Shown in pieces: positions 24,508 to 35,046 of a DNA stretch of 64,000 nt. The position numbers and the translations under genes were made by a program. How positions within the stretch are numbered: position 1 is the first letter of the stretch; each line of letters starts with the position of its first letter. Origin of the DNA: an uncultured Siphonobacter sp. (GTDB lineage: Bacteria; Bacteroidota; Bacteroidia; Cytophagales; Spirosomataceae); contig CAJYHS010000109.1 in the NCBI GenBank assembly GCA_913774715.1, positions 42,639-106,638 on the forward strand, written 5' to 3'. The notes under the pieces were generated by a model. The model had not been told where the DNA came from. It was given only the letters and a program-made list of their open reading frames with translations, and did no database searches.

Positions 24508-26841
24508 CTAGAAAGGATAGCCAACGGCAATGTTCAGAATCAGATTATCTCGCCGCCAGTCGCGATCGCGGAAGTTAATTTTATTTAATACCCAGCGATT
24601 TTCTTCGGCTAAAGTCGGATTACGTAATGGCGTTGCTAAATCAAAGCGAAGCACGAAATAGGTAACGTCAATCCGTAAACCGACACCGGCACCTACGGCC
24701 ACTTCCTTCATAAAATCCTTAGAAAATACAGCCGCTTCAGTATATAAGGTCGGATCTTTGTACATCCAGACGTTACCCGCATCGACAAATAAGGCTCCCT
24801 GTAAAAATTTATTGAACTGAGTACGTAATTCAGTGCTAGCCTCCATTTTAATATCGCCTCCACCATCTTGTAGAAGTACCCGTGTACCATCAGGACGTAC
24901 ATAAGCCCCCGGGCCGATGCCACGCGGACGGAAGGCACGAATACTGGTGCTACCCCCAACGAAGTATTGTTTCACAAAAGGAAGACTAGTAGAATTTCCA
25001 TAAGGAATACCTGCTCCCGCAAACACTTTAGAAGCCCAGGTTGAACTTCGTGAAATTTTCAAATAATGTCGACTATCTACGTCCGCTCGTACGTACTGTG
25101 AAAAGGCTACATTAAATAACTCTTTTTGCCCATTACCATTTCCATCCCTGAAAAGTAATCCTGCCAAATTTCCGGCTGGTTCAAAATTAAAGATGAACTG
25201 TTGTGAGTATCTACTCTGATTTTTCAGGGATGAGTTAAAGTGAAGAGAGTATAAGCTACTGGGTATTAACTGAATGCCTTGAACAATGGCATTATACTGA
25301 GCAGCCAGAGCTGGATCCGTTAAAGCCTCATAGTACCGATCCCCTAAACTACTGGTGGGAACGTAGACATACGTCAGACTCAAGGGAATAATGGTGTGTT
25401 CAACCTTTTGATTACCCCGGAAAGAATATCCAAATGTTCCTGTAAACGAATTTAATCGGTATAGCTGAGTACGGGAAATAGCCTGATAACCTAACGTAAC
25501 TTCCGTTTTAGGTAATACCTGTCGGCGATCATAATCAATCCGAATGGGACTAACTAACCGTGGAAATGTAATAGATGCATTTAAACCGTAACTAATGTTG
25601 GTTAAACCCTGCCCGGCCGCATTAAACTGAGATTCAATCCCACCCGTAGCGTTGATTGTTAATAACTCGGCTCGCTTGAAGATATTCCGATTTCTCCAGC
25701 TGATGGTAGCCTGTGAACCCGTTAAACTGTTGGATTTAGAAGTTCCGGCAATTTCCAGTCGTAAAGACTTTTTGGGATAAGGAGTTAAATAATAATGAAC
25801 ATCCAGCACAGTAGAATCACCCTGAACAGCCGGAGCAAATCGGTTTCGGACAAATTTGAAGGTGCCTAAGTTAATTAGACGCGAAAGGGTAATATCCTGC
25901 ACGCGGCTATTATAACGGCGACCTGGCTTGAAACCAATTACATCCTGAAAAAGTCGATCATCATAAGTATGATCTGGATCGACTACCTGAAAGCCGGAAA
26001 TCGTTCGAAAAGCTTCATTTCTATTCGTATCCTGAGCAGCCGTATTCAACGTAAAATTAGGGTAAATGTACACGTTCCGGATATGATACTGCTGTCCGGC
26101 GGCCGCTGGCATTTCCGGCTTCAGAGCTAAATACAGTTTGGCCTTATAGTTATTTCTGGAGGTGTCTCCCAGAATGGCTACATAATCAGGGATAAAGTAG
26201 TAATACCCTTTTCGTTTCATCTCCTGACTGATTCGCTCCCGTTCCAGTTTCAGGTTTTCCAGTCGATACGGAACGGGTGGTTTCAGTAAAGTCTGTTTCT
26301 GAGATAACTTAAAGTCTTTTCCAACATTGGCCGTATCCGTAATAAACTGAACGGAATCCAGCGTATAGCGGCGGTGTACAGTTACTTGATACACACCTTT
26401 GGCTTTATATCCTTTTTTATCCTCTTCAATTTTTCCGGCTACTTCCGAATGAAAATACCCTTCATTTTCCAGAAAAGACTTCCACACATTCGCGTTCGTT
26501 ACGATGGAGCGGGAACTGGCAAAGACGGGCTCCCGGCCGAGTTTCCGGCGAAGTGTAGCCTTAAAGCTGGAATCTTTTTTAGGTTCTCCGATGACGTAAT
26601 ACAACCAGACCCGGTACGGAAAGCCGAAGATTGTACTATTAGGTTTGGGACGAGCCAGACCTTCCAACTCACTTTTAAGAGCTTTCCGGTCACTACTACT
26701 TACGCCATCGAAAGGTAACATTTCAATTTCCGTTCCGCTGTAAAGCCGTTCGTTGGCGGGCAGATGCTTCGCTACGTTACAGCCTGATACCAGAGCGGCA
26801 AAGCTGACTAAAATCAGATATATTTTAACAGAATATTTCAA
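24508..26841 (-). CDS. tamL: TamL: TamA/BamA-like outer-membrane lipoprotein
   Basis: This 777-residue protein is a lipoprotein (LILVSFAALVSGC) in place of the plain signal peptide of proteobacterial TamA, which defines TamL of Bacteroidota. POTRA-like domains occupy about residues 100-400 (YTLDSVQFITDTANVGKDF), followed by an Omp85 barrel; the conserved barrel region includes FVKQYFVGGSTSIRAFRPRG (the VRGY/F-like motif). It starts with TTG: the only in-frame start between an upstream TAA and the signal peptide. It is 36 bases downstream of tamB. The two proteins should form a trans-envelope assembly or lipid-transfer module. Confidence 0.92.
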   Translation of the reverse strand: MKYSVKIYLILVSFAALVSGCNVAKHLPANERLYSGTEIEMLPFDGVSSSDRKALKSELEGLARPKPNSTIFGFPYRVWLYYVIGEPKKDSSFKATLRRKLGREPVFASSRSIVTNANVWKSFLENEGYFHSEVAGKIEEDKKGYKAKGVYQVTVHRRYTLDSVQFITDTANVGKDFKLSQKQTLLKPPVPYRLENLKLERERISQEMKRKGYYYFIPDYVAILGDTSRNNYKAKLYLALKPEMPAAAGQQYHIRNVYIYPNFTLNTAAQDTNRNEAFRTISGFQVVDPDHTYDDRLFQDVIGFKPGRRYNSRVQDITLSRLINLGTFKFVRNRFAPAVQGDSTVLDVHYYLTPYPKKSLRLEIAGTSKSNSLTGSQATISWRNRNIFKRAELLTINATGGIESQFNAAGQGLTNISYGLNASITFPRLVSPIRIDYDRRQVLPKTEVTLGYQAISRTQLYRLNSFTGTFGYSFRGNQKVEHTIIPLSLTYVYVPTSSLGDRYYEALTDPALAAQYNAIVQGIQLIPSSLYSLHFNSSLKNQSRYSQQFIFNFEPAGNLAGLLFRDGNGNGQKELFNVAFSQYVRADVDSRHYLKISRSSTWASKVFAGAGIPYGNSTSLPFVKQYFVGGSTSIRAFRPRGIGPGAYVRPDGTRVLLQDGGGDIKMEASTELRTQFNKFLQGALFVDAGNVWMYKDPTLYTEAAVFSKDFMKEVAVGAGVGLRIDVTYFVLRFDLATPLRNPTLAEENRWVLNKINFRDRDWRRDNLILNIAVGYPF

Positions 26842-26877
26842 TGGATGAAATGGTTAAACGATTTAATCAAAATGCCT

Positions 26878-29800
26878 TTATTCCACTTTCTTTTTACCAA
26901 AGATTTGATTGAAGGTGTTATAATCTAGGTTAATTACAAAGCCCAAACCTGTTTCAATCACATAGCCTTCCAGAATATTTTCCAGCTCATTCATCCGGTA
27001 CGCTCGCACCATGTAACGACCATCGCGGGTAATACTGTAATTAACCGAAATGTTGTCGAATACCTGAGCGTTGTTCCGCTGTACGCCTGTATTATCTTCC
27101 AGAACAAAGTTTTTGCCTACACTTACCGAGAGACGGCCATTAAAGAAGCTTTTTGACAAACCAATATTTAAATCCGTCTTAGTAGCAGTTGAGCCTTCTG
27201 CCGCTCCTTCTTTATTGTTAGCGTAATCACTAGAAGAATTCAATCCTACATTTAGATCTACCCCCTTGATTACATTAGAAGCCAGACGATCCAATTGCTG
27301 TGAAAGGATTTTACTAACACTAGTACGGGCTAAATTTTCAGCATTAAGACCTCCGCCACCACTACCAGAGAAGAAATCATAAGAATTTTCTGGCAGGAAA
27401 CTTCCTAATACTAATAGAGCAAATACTTGTTTGTTAATCTCAGAAGGATCTTTTCTAAACTGTACCAGCTTCGCTTCTACTGATTCTTTGATTTCTGGAG
27501 AAGGAGCTTTTGCATCATCAGGTAGCAATACATCAAAGCTTAATTCAGGTGCAGCTAGATTCCCTTCCATTTTAAGAGCTACATCGAACGGCAATTTATT
27601 AGCATATAAATTCCGTCCATCTTTCACTTCTTCATTAGTCTGACTCGCTATTAACTCCGAAACCCGGGCCTGAATGCGGTAGAGTGCTGTAATATCAAGT
27701 GTAGCACTCAAAGGATCTCCTGCAAAGACAATACTGCTTCCCTTCTCAATTTCGAAGTTTCTTTTCAAGACTTCATAAGTCAACGCATAAGCTCCTTCCG
27801 TTACATCATACCGGCCGAACAGACCAATGTTGCCCGCCGCATCCATCGTTACGTTTAGCCGGGCATTTCCTTTGGCCCGGAGGTTATCTCCACTTTGTTC
27901 ATCAACAATGACATTGAATTCCGTAGCATCGTTAATCTCTACATCAATGGCAATGTTGGAATTAGCCAGCTGATCGAAAGTAATTTTTGTATTAAGCGTA
28001 TCGACTTTAGGCTTGCGGAGATACTTCGCCAAGGCTGTAGTATCATTAGGCTGAATGAAGGTAATAATGCCTTCGGATTCTTCAGCTGATGGACCCGAGT
28101 CAGGAATAACCATCGTGATTTTACTGCCGTCATCCACTTTTAGATTTCCCGTAACAGAGGGTGTTGACCCATTCCCCCGAATCCTTAGATTGGTGGTTAA
28201 GGAAGCCGTCCCATAGACCAGCTCATTATCCCGACGTGAGGCATTCAGAACATTAAATCGATCGGCAGAAACCTGTAAGTTGTATCCTACATCGGGCAAA
28301 TTAGCAATACTTACCGTTCCATCCGTTGTAAACGTATGTCCTTCGCGATCTCGGATAGCGAACTTGTTCAGACGAATGGTTTGATTGTCGAAAACGATAG
28401 CCTGCTTGTCAATGGCATATGATTCATTGATGAAGGCAACGTTGAACCCTACCTCCTGGAAGTTGATCTGGCCATTCAAGCGGGGTTTATCCACGGCTCC
28501 TTTTACCGTCATTTCCCCCTGTAATTGTCCCTCTGCCTGCCGTAATTGACCAAAGCTAAAGGCTTCAATGGTTCGGGTATCCAGCCGGCGTAACTCTACT
28601 TTTAAATCCAGAGCCTGATCGGTAGAACTTGGGTTATAGAAACCACCCACGTGGAGATCATTGGTTTCGCCAATTAGGTTCACATCTGCCTGAATACGGT
28701 CATCTGTCATGTTAGCAAATTTCGCCTGGAGGTTACCCAGATTCTTTTGCATGACGTTCAAACTGTCCACTTTCAGATCGCCCGTGAAGCTCAGCTTCTT
28801 AGTAGTGCCTTCAGTACCAAGGTAATCTTTTACAACCACATCGCCGTTCAGTACACCATTAGCCATCGTACTATCCTGATTAGCTAACTTTAACAGATCA
28901 GAGATGACCAGATTTTTTAGTTCTACGTGTAAAGGAGCATTCGGCGTTGGTTCGGTACTGTTTACAATCAAAGCCTGATTATTAGTCTCCAGCCGGAATT
29001 TTTCTGCCACTACGCCTTCCTTGCTGTAACGGATGTAACCCGTGGTATCTGAAGTCCAGTATTGATAGTTCGTTAATAAAGCCTGACGATCCAGATGCAA
29101 CTCATACACATCGCCCTGAATACCGACCCGACCTGCAATTCCAAACCGATCGTTATTCACGGAATCTTTATTCATTACCTTGAACTGCAACTGATTCTGG
29201 GCAGCCGACGCGGTAATGTTCGTTGGGTATAAATGGAGAGACTGCTTACGAACTTCGCCTACCTGTCCCTGTAATACCAGTTTTCCATCGGTAGAAGCCA
29301 GCTTCAGATTAGCTCCCGAAACTACCATGGTGTCATATTCAATCGGTCCGGCCGTAACGGAGATATTCAGGGTAGAATCAGCTCGTTTACTGTCCAGCGT
29401 TGCCTCAATCTTAACGGGTTCCAGACGGGTTAAGCCCGGCACGAAAGCGAGTAATAGAGGGTGCTGACGAACCCGCATTTTCAACGTAAAATCAGTTGGA
29501 GCTTTGGGAGCTTCCACCTGCATATCAGGAATTGTCACGTATTTATTAATCTCCGTGATTGCCGCCGCCGCCAGATCCGCATACTGGAAGTTACCACCCA
29601 GATCAATTTCTGCGAAAGGTGTGCGGGCAATAATAGTTTTGCTGGTTCCTTCGGCATTAGCAACCAGGTATAAGGAGTCTACGGGGTAATTTTCTCCCTT
29701 CAGATTAATATTCAGGTTTTCCGTTCGTAACGTTCCAATTAGCTTTTCAGGATTTGTGGAAGCAAAATCCATTTGGATGTTACCCTTTACCTGGAAAGGT

Positions 29801-31953
29801 TCGGCATACAATTTCAACGCGTGTAAATCCAGCTGTTCGATGGCCACGGTTCCCTTTACCGTCGGAAACTCATCTTTCATGTTGGCATTTGCCACCAGAT
29901 TTAACCGGGCGTTGGGATCATTGATACCGCCTTTGACATCCAGTAAGCCTTGATTTAAACTTCCTTTCGCCGCAAACTGACGATAGGTATAGCCTTGCAA
30001 AGTCGCTTCCGGTACGTTCAAGTCGAAGGTCGTACTCATGGTTTTGGGATCAATACCTTTACCATTGACGGTTGCCGTAGCCGTAATTGCCCCAAATTGC
30101 TGAGGTTGCATGAGCCATTTTCCTAAATCCAGTTGTTCGATGTTAGCCGTCCCGGCATAAGCCTGATTTTTACCCGTAACAAAATTTTTAAGTCGTCCGT
30201 CGAATGCCAGGTTTCCGTAGGAAGAATTCATGGCAATATCCAGATCAATATCATTCAACCGGCCTTTGGCCGTTCCCGCCAATTTCAGCTGAGCCGGAAT
30301 GCTGATGGAATCAGGCAGTGAACCTTTAGGTGCCAGTTTCTTTACATCGGCGGAGCTGGTCGTTGCGTTCTCCAATACGATGTTCAGCCCCATTTTTTCA
30401 GGATCAGTAGGATACGATACTTTTCCGTGAGCTTTCAGTTTTGTAGAAGACAGTATGGAGAATTCAACCAGGGGTAAATTCAAATCCGCCAGCGAGCCTT
30501 TGGCCTGAATCGAAGCGTTGACCACAGCCTTTTCATTGCCTTTGATCGGAGTAGTTTGGGCTAAACTCGGCACCAGGGTGATGATATCCGCAAACGAGAT
30601 TTTATTCTGCGTCATGTTCACATCTACCAGCACGCGTTTGGCTTCAGCCGCTCGCGTAAGCTGGCCCAATGAATCAAACTTAATGACAAGCTTATCTTTC
30701 AGGAGTGTTCCTGGCGTTTGAAGAATAAAGTTCGTCAACCCAATTTGTTGCGGACTGTAAAAAACGTCAGCATTGAAGCGTTGAAGATTTACGCCACTTT
30801 TTTCCCGGAATTTACCTTCGCGAAGCTTTCCCGAAATCAGATTAGGCTGATAAACCAATTCATTACCGTTCAACGTAAAACCTTTAATGTCGATGTGGCT
30901 ATAATCCAGCCCTTTGGGTTGACGGGGGTTATTATCGTTGTCAAACTTAATATCGTTATTGGCAAAGCGAACCCGGCCAATAGAAGCTTTCCAGCCGGCA
31001 TTAGGGTCCTGAGGTTTTTCTTTATTATTGGGAGCCGGAGGAGCTTCCGGTTGCGGAGCCGTTTTGCTCAGTGTCGCCGTAATCTGTGAATTCATTAATT
31101 CCAAGGAACGAATAATGGCCTGCTGCCCTTCAAGGTACAACTGATCACCCGCCAGATTAAGCTGACCTACTTTACCCGTACTACTAAATCCCGCTTCTTC
31201 GGCTTTGATATTCCAGGCCGTGCGGCTTAGTTGCCAGTCACCCATGCGTAAATCCATGGTATCCCCTGGTACTGTAGCGGCATCATTCACTTTTCCGGGA
31301 ATGTCAATTCCTTTGTAAATCCGGGCCTGAGCAATCAGACCGTTGGAGGTAATTTCCGCGATATGATAACGAGACTCGGCGGGGTTAATTTCATCAAATT
31401 TCCCTTTTAGCGTATCAACGGCAAAATGAATATCGGCTCCGGCAATGTCATCGACATAATGGATTCGAACGTCATTCATTCCTACTCCTGACAAACTTAA
31501 CGCCAATGGAGCCGAAGAGGTATCCGCTGGATCAGCAGGAGCTCCCGAAGAAAAAGCGTCAACCAGGAAATTGAAGTTAAAGGCTGTATCCGGTAAAGTT
31601 CGGGTTACGTTCAGTCTGATCTTATCCAGCTCAATCTGATTCAATGCTATCCGACCCTGAATCAGGCCCAGCATATCAATATCTACCCGAAGTCGTCCAC
31701 CGCTTAGAAGTGTATCGCCTTTGGGCGTTTGAAAGTATACGTCTTCGAGTTGAATCCAGTCGGGAATCTGATAACTGATTTTACCAATATGGAAAGGAGT
31801 ATCCAGCTTACTTGCGAGATAACGATTGGCCTGTTTAGTAACGAAATTCTGGCCCCACGGGGTTAGGCCCAATACCAGCAGAAAGACAATTACCAAAAGT
31901 AAAAGCCCACCAATGGAAGCCAGCGAAATTTTAAGTATTTTTTTTACAGTCAT
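26878..31953 (-). CDS. tamB: TamB: translocation/assembly module protein
   Basis: This is a very long AsmA-like protein of 1691 residues from the ATG at 31953 (MTVKKILKISLASIGG); the track's GTG at 31986 adds 11 residues before the anchor. A single N-terminal membrane helix (IGGLLLLVIVFLLVLGL) is followed by a periplasmic beta-taco rod of repeating strands and then the C-terminal DUF490 domain (from about LGRYDVTEGAYALTYE onwards). TamB-type proteins span the periplasm as hydrophobic grooves and carry lipids or assist barrel assembly. The partner tamL follows directly. No -7 box was found in the upstream intergenic region on this strand. Confidence 0.95.
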   Translation of the reverse strand: MTVKKILKISLASIGGLLLLVIVFLLVLGLTPWGQNFVTKQANRYLASKLDTPFHIGKISYQIPDWIQLEDVYFQTPKGDTLLSGGRLRVDIDMLGLIQGRIALNQIELDKIRLNVTRTLPDTAFNFNFLVDAFSSGAPADPADTSSAPLALSLSGVGMNDVRIHYVDDIAGADIHFAVDTLKGKFDEINPAESRYHIAEITSNGLIAQARIYKGIDIPGKVNDAATVPGDTMDLRMGDWQLSRTAWNIKAEEAGFSSTGKVGQLNLAGDQLYLEGQQAIIRSLELMNSQITATLSKTAPQPEAPPAPNNKEKPQDPNAGWKASIGRVRFANNDIKFDNDNNPRQPKGLDYSHIDIKGFTLNGNELVYQPNLISGKLREGKFREKSGVNLQRFNADVFYSPQQIGLTNFILQTPGTLLKDKLVIKFDSLGQLTRAAEAKRVLVDVNMTQNKISFADIITLVPSLAQTTPIKGNEKAVVNASIQAKGSLADLNLPLVEFSILSSTKLKAHGKVSYPTDPEKMGLNIVLENATTSSADVKKLAPKGSLPDSISIPAQLKLAGTAKGRLNDIDLDIAMNSSYGNLAFDGRLKNFVTGKNQAYAGTANIEQLDLGKWLMQPQQFGAITATATVNGKGIDPKTMSTTFDLNVPEATLQGYTYRQFAAKGSLNQGLLDVKGGINDPNARLNLVANANMKDEFPTVKGTVAIEQLDLHALKLYAEPFQVKGNIQMDFASTNPEKLIGTLRTENLNINLKGENYPVDSLYLVANAEGTSKTIIARTPFAEIDLGGNFQYADLAAAAITEINKYVTIPDMQVEAPKAPTDFTLKMRVRQHPLLLAFVPGLTRLEPVKIEATLDSKRADSTLNISVTAGPIEYDTMVVSGANLKLASTDGKLVLQGQVGEVRKQSLHLYPTNITASAAQNQLQFKVMNKDSVNNDRFGIAGRVGIQGDVYELHLDRQALLTNYQYWTSDTTGYIRYSKEGVVAEKFRLETNNQALIVNSTEPTPNAPLHVELKNLVISDLLKLANQDSTMANGVLNGDVVVKDYLGTEGTTKKLSFTGDLKVDSLNVMQKNLGNLQAKFANMTDDRIQADVNLIGETNDLHVGGFYNPSSTDQALDLKVELRRLDTRTIEAFSFGQLRQAEGQLQGEMTVKGAVDKPRLNGQINFQEVGFNVAFINESYAIDKQAIVFDNQTIRLNKFAIRDREGHTFTTDGTVSIANLPDVGYNLQVSADRFNVLNASRRDNELVYGTASLTTNLRIRGNGSTPSVTGNLKVDDGSKITMVIPDSGPSAEESEGIITFIQPNDTTALAKYLRKPKVDTLNTKITFDQLANSNIAIDVEINDATEFNVIVDEQSGDNLRAKGNARLNVTMDAAGNIGLFGRYDVTEGAYALTYEVLKRNFEIEKGSSIVFAGDPLSATLDITALYRIQARVSELIASQTNEEVKDGRNLYANKLPFDVALKMEGNLAAPELSFDVLLPDDAKAPSPEIKESVEAKLVQFRKDPSEINKQVFALLVLGSFLPENSYDFFSGSGGGGLNAENLARTSVSKILSQQLDRLASNVIKGVDLNVGLNSSSDYANNKEGAAEGSTATKTDLNIGLSKSFFNGRLSVSVGKNFVLEDNTGVQRNNAQVFDNISVNYSITRDGRYMVRAYRMNELENILEGYVIETGLGFVINLDYNTFNQIFGKKKVE

Positions 31954-32307
31954 ACGTATGAACACGACAGCGGGAAGCCGAAACACTATTTACTCTCTAA
32001 AGGGGTAATCCATTCCTAAAATCAAGGCAAAACTGGGGAAATGACTAGATACAATTGATACCTTTGCCTCAAGTTGTGGAATAATTTACACTATTTCCTT
32101 TATATTCTTTACATATAGCTCTTGCAATCATTAACACCCTTGCTGTTTACCCAATGATCAGAATTAGGGATTGAAGTGGTTCTTCTCCCCTTTTTCCTTT
32201 CTTTCTAAACGCTTCGCGGTTACCTTTGTTCTCTTCTATTTGGGAAGCATGGATTCCGTTGACGAATCAGAAAGCAGCTTCGCCTCCAAAGTTGCATTTG
32301 AAAACCT
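31954..32307. other. intergenic region between tamB and DoxX-like gene
   Basis: These 354 bases separate divergent genes. I see two plus-strand TACCTTTG boxes (32059-32066 and 32221-32228) and a 20-codon ORF at the downstream end; nothing else is recognisable. Confidence 0.6.
32198..32228 (+). promoter_or_regulatory. candidate promoter for DoxX-like gene
   Basis: TTTC at 32198-32201 lies 19 bases before TACCTTTG at 32221-32228, a full -7 match with three of four bases at -33. Transcription would start near 32235. Confidence 0.55.
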
Positions 32308-32311
32308 ATGA
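32249..32311 (+). CDS. possible 20-residue leader ORF coupled to the DoxX-like gene
   Basis: The ATG at 32249 opens MDSVDESESSFASKVAFENL and stops at a TGA that overlaps the next ATG (ATGA), the classic translational-coupling arrangement. It lies just downstream of the predicted transcription start. It is too short for the ORF track and may be chance. Confidence 0.25.
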   Translation: MDSVDESESSFASKVAFENL

Positions 32312-33405
32312 AAATCTTTGCCCACTTTTGCCGTTTACTGGTTGGTGTTATCTTCATTTTTTCGGGATTAATCAAGCTTAACGATCCCGTAGGTACCCAA
32401 ATAAAGCTGGAAGAATACTTCGAAGTTTTTGCTCAGGATTTTTCGGGCATGGCTGCATTCTGGGAAGCCCTCGTTCCCTACGCTCTTTACTTTTCAATTC
32501 TGCTTTGTTCACTCGAAATACTGGCTGGGGTTGCCTTGTTGGTTCAGTGGAAATTACGGCGAACAGCCTGGTTTCTGGTATTACTCTGTACCTTCTTTGC
32601 CTTTCTTACGTTCTATTCAGCTTACTTTAATAAGGTTACCGATTGCGGCTGTTTCGGAGAGATGATTAAGCTTCAGCCCTGGACTTCTTTCTGGAAAGAC
32701 ATTATTCTCCTCGTCTTATTACTGGTAGTGCTTTGGCAACGTAACCTCTTTCGCGACGCCCGTACCACCGGAGTGATGGTTTTGGCGGCCTTGTTCTGCC
32801 TGGGTCTGGCTTTCTACGCCGTTCGGTATCTTCCACCTTATGATGGACTAGCTTATGCCGTGGGTGAAAACATTCCCGCAAATATGAAAAACCGGGAACC
32901 CTTCCGTTTTAAATATTTGATGATAAAAGATGGGAAAGAGACTGAATTCGATCAGTATCCCAGCGATACGACGTATCAGTTCAAGGAAATGATTGGTCCG
33001 TTGAACCCAGACGCGGGGCCTCGCATTACCGATTACCGCTTATGGAATGGCGATACGGATTTCACGCAAGATTCCTTTCAGGGCAATCACTTATTCCTCA
33101 TTATTCAGGACGTTAAAAAAGTGAATCTAAGTACTATTGATAATATCAGAGCCTTATTGAAAAGTCTGGAAGGATCTTCGGTTAAACCCGCCATTCTTAC
33201 GTCTTCACCGGAAGATGACTTCAATGCTTTTCGTCATGAATATCAATTAGCTGTTCCCTATTATTTTGCTGATTTCAAGGTTCTGAAAACCATCGTTCGT
33301 AGTAACCCAGGTTTATGGTTACTCTCTAATGGTACGGTTCGGGGGAAATGGAGTTATGCCAGCGTTCCTTCGAAAGAAACGATCCTTGAAAAAACTAACC
33401 CATGA
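32308..33405 (+). CDS. DoxX/MauE-like membrane protein (BT_3928-type)
   Basis: This is a 365-residue protein. The N-terminal 170 residues form a DoxX-like bundle of about four helices opening FCRLLVGVIFIFSGLIKLNDPVG. Between helices it has TDCGCFGEMIKL, the CxCFG motif of MauE-type proteins associated with thiol or quinone redox chemistry. A soluble domain of about 180 residues follows that looks thioredoxin-like in layout (NHLFLIIQDVKKVN, LTSSPEDDFNAF) but lacks a CxxC. It fits the BT_3928 family, of unknown function. It overlaps the next gene by ATGA. Confidence 0.85.
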   Translation: MKIFAHFCRLLVGVIFIFSGLIKLNDPVGTQIKLEEYFEVFAQDFSGMAAFWEALVPYALYFSILLCSLEILAGVALLVQWKLRRTAWFLVLLCTFFAFLTFYSAYFNKVTDCGCFGEMIKLQPWTSFWKDIILLVLLLVVLWQRNLFRDARTTGVMVLAALFCLGLAFYAVRYLPPYDGLAYAVGENIPANMKNREPFRFKYLMIKDGKETEFDQYPSDTTYQFKEMIGPLNPDAGPRITDYRLWNGDTDFTQDSFQGNHLFLIIQDVKKVNLSTIDNIRALLKSLEGSSVKPAILTSSPEDDFNAFRHEYQLAVPYYFADFKVLKTIVRSNPGLWLLSNGTVRGKWSYASVPSKETILEKTNP

Positions 33406-35009
33406 GGCCTATTTCTTTATTTCGTTACCCTTGGCCTGCTCTTCTTCTATTCCTGATTCCCGTACTCACCTACGGCTGGCTTTTGAATGAATTTGCAGTA
33501 AACCTTCCCTGGGCGGATGACTCGTCCTTTATGCTCTATGCGTATCATCGGTTATTACCAACGGATAGCTGGGCAGCATTCTGGGCAGATACCTTCCGAC
33601 AACATATCGACCATCGCATTGCTACGCCACGTCTGCTGATTTGGGTAACGTCTTTACTACAGGGAGAATTAAATTTTCGAACGGCCATTATCATCGGAAA
33701 CCTGAGTTTAGGAGCTTCGGTGTGGTTACTCTATCGCTCTTTTCGTCGGAACGGACATGCGTTCTGGTTATTCGTACCCGTCACATTCTTCATTTTTCAA
33801 CCCGTCCATTACCTAGATTCCCTTTGGACTATCTGCGTGTACCAGCATAATTTCCTCATTTTTTGGGTATTATTAACGCTGGAATGTTTGCAGTCTTCAC
33901 GACCCTGGACTTTTATCGTTGCTCTTTTTTCTGCCTTGGCAGCCACCTATACCGGCGGCAATGGCATGTTCATCTGGCTCCCAGGTTTACTACTTTTACT
34001 CTTTCAGAAAAAGTATCGTCTGGCAGGGATTTGGGCCCTTGTTATCGGATTAGCTGGCGGACTTTATTTCGTTGGATTAGAGGCGGGACAAGAAACGCAC
34101 ATTCATGAAAGCCTTTCAAAACCCTGGGAAGTACTTAAATACGTTGCCGTATTTCTCGGAGGAATGACCGCTGCGTTCAGTCCTTCCATTGCTCCTGCTA
34201 TTGGGTTGGGTTTCAGTATTAGCTTTATTCTATTATTATCCGGTGTATTCATCACCCGAAAAAAGATCTCCTTATCGACGCTGGGACTTTTGCTTTTTCT
34301 AGCCTTATCAGCAGGGGCAGTAGGAGTTTCGCGTTCCTGGAGTGGTGTTGCTATTACCGACCGTTACCAGATTTACGCGGCTTTTGCACTGGCCGCCGCG
34401 TATGTACTGGTCATTGATCTGCTACGCCCTGCTTTCCAGAAAATCGCTGGGGTGCTGACGATCTTTGCCGCGATTATCTTCTGGATTTCAGCGTGGTATA
34501 CCAAGTACCCGCTTTTGACCAAATACCGGGATTTATTATTAACCGAAAGTTATAACTGGCAGAAAAATGGTAAGTTCCTGGATGTCTTGCCCTTTCACAA
34601 TCAAGCCTTTCAATACGCTTATCCGCCTATCATTGCCAGTCAAACGTATCGACTTCCCAAAGTCATTCTGGAGCCTGATTTTTCAAAAGCTTTACCTGTT
34701 CAGGATACGTCGACTATTGAATGGAATTTATCCGTTCCGGGTAAGCCTGTCAGTATCAAATCTGATCAGATTGATTTAAATTCAGGCCCGGTTTATCTGG
34801 TTTTAAAGTCCGATAAAAGTCACTGGCTTGCTTCATTCTTACCAAAACCTAATGCAAAAGCCCAGTTTTTAAAAACGGGAAAACCATTATATAAAGGAGG
34901 AATAGCCCAATTTGTGACCGAATCATTACCGAACGGAACCTATCAGTTAGGACTTTATCGGAGAAATCAGGTGTATTGGTTGAATCAGCATTTTACCAGA
35001 GCCGACTAA
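33402..35009 (+). CDS. polytopic membrane protein, GT-C-like
   Basis: This 535-residue protein has ten or more hydrophobic helices in residues 1-370 and a soluble C-terminal part. The first external loop contains NLPWADDSSFML, an acidic pair in the place where GT-C glycosyltransferases carry a catalytic Asp, followed by QHIDHR. No closer family can be named. Start and stop codons overlap the DoxX-like gene (ATGA), so the two are translated together. A role in glycosylation from a polyprenyl-linked sugar is an inference from the topology only. Confidence 0.65.
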   Translation: MRPISLFRYPWPALLLFLIPVLTYGWLLNEFAVNLPWADDSSFMLYAYHRLLPTDSWAAFWADTFRQHIDHRIATPRLLIWVTSLLQGELNFRTAIIIGNLSLGASVWLLYRSFRRNGHAFWLFVPVTFFIFQPVHYLDSLWTICVYQHNFLIFWVLLTLECLQSSRPWTFIVALFSALAATYTGGNGMFIWLPGLLLLLFQKKYRLAGIWALVIGLAGGLYFVGLEAGQETHIHESLSKPWEVLKYVAVFLGGMTAAFSPSIAPAIGLGFSISFILLLSGVFITRKKISLSTLGLLLFLALSAGAVGVSRSWSGVAITDRYQIYAAFALAAAYVLVIDLLRPAFQKIAGVLTIFAAIIFWISAWYTKYPLLTKYRDLLLTESYNWQKNGKFLDVLPFHNQAFQYAYPPIIASQTYRLPKVILEPDFSKALPVQDTSTIEWNLSVPGKPVSIKSDQIDLNSGPVYLVLKSDKSHWLASFLPKPNAKAQFLKTGKPLYKGGIAQFVTESLPNGTYQLGLYRRNQVYWLNQHFTRAD

Positions 35010-35046
35010 CTTTTAAACCTATCCTCTACATCATAAAAGGCATTAC

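Noticed and set aside
32059-32066. TACCTTTG box as the main promoter of the DoxX-like gene
   Set aside because: It has no -33 match and lies 240 bases upstream; the box at 32221 with a near-consensus -33 is better placed.
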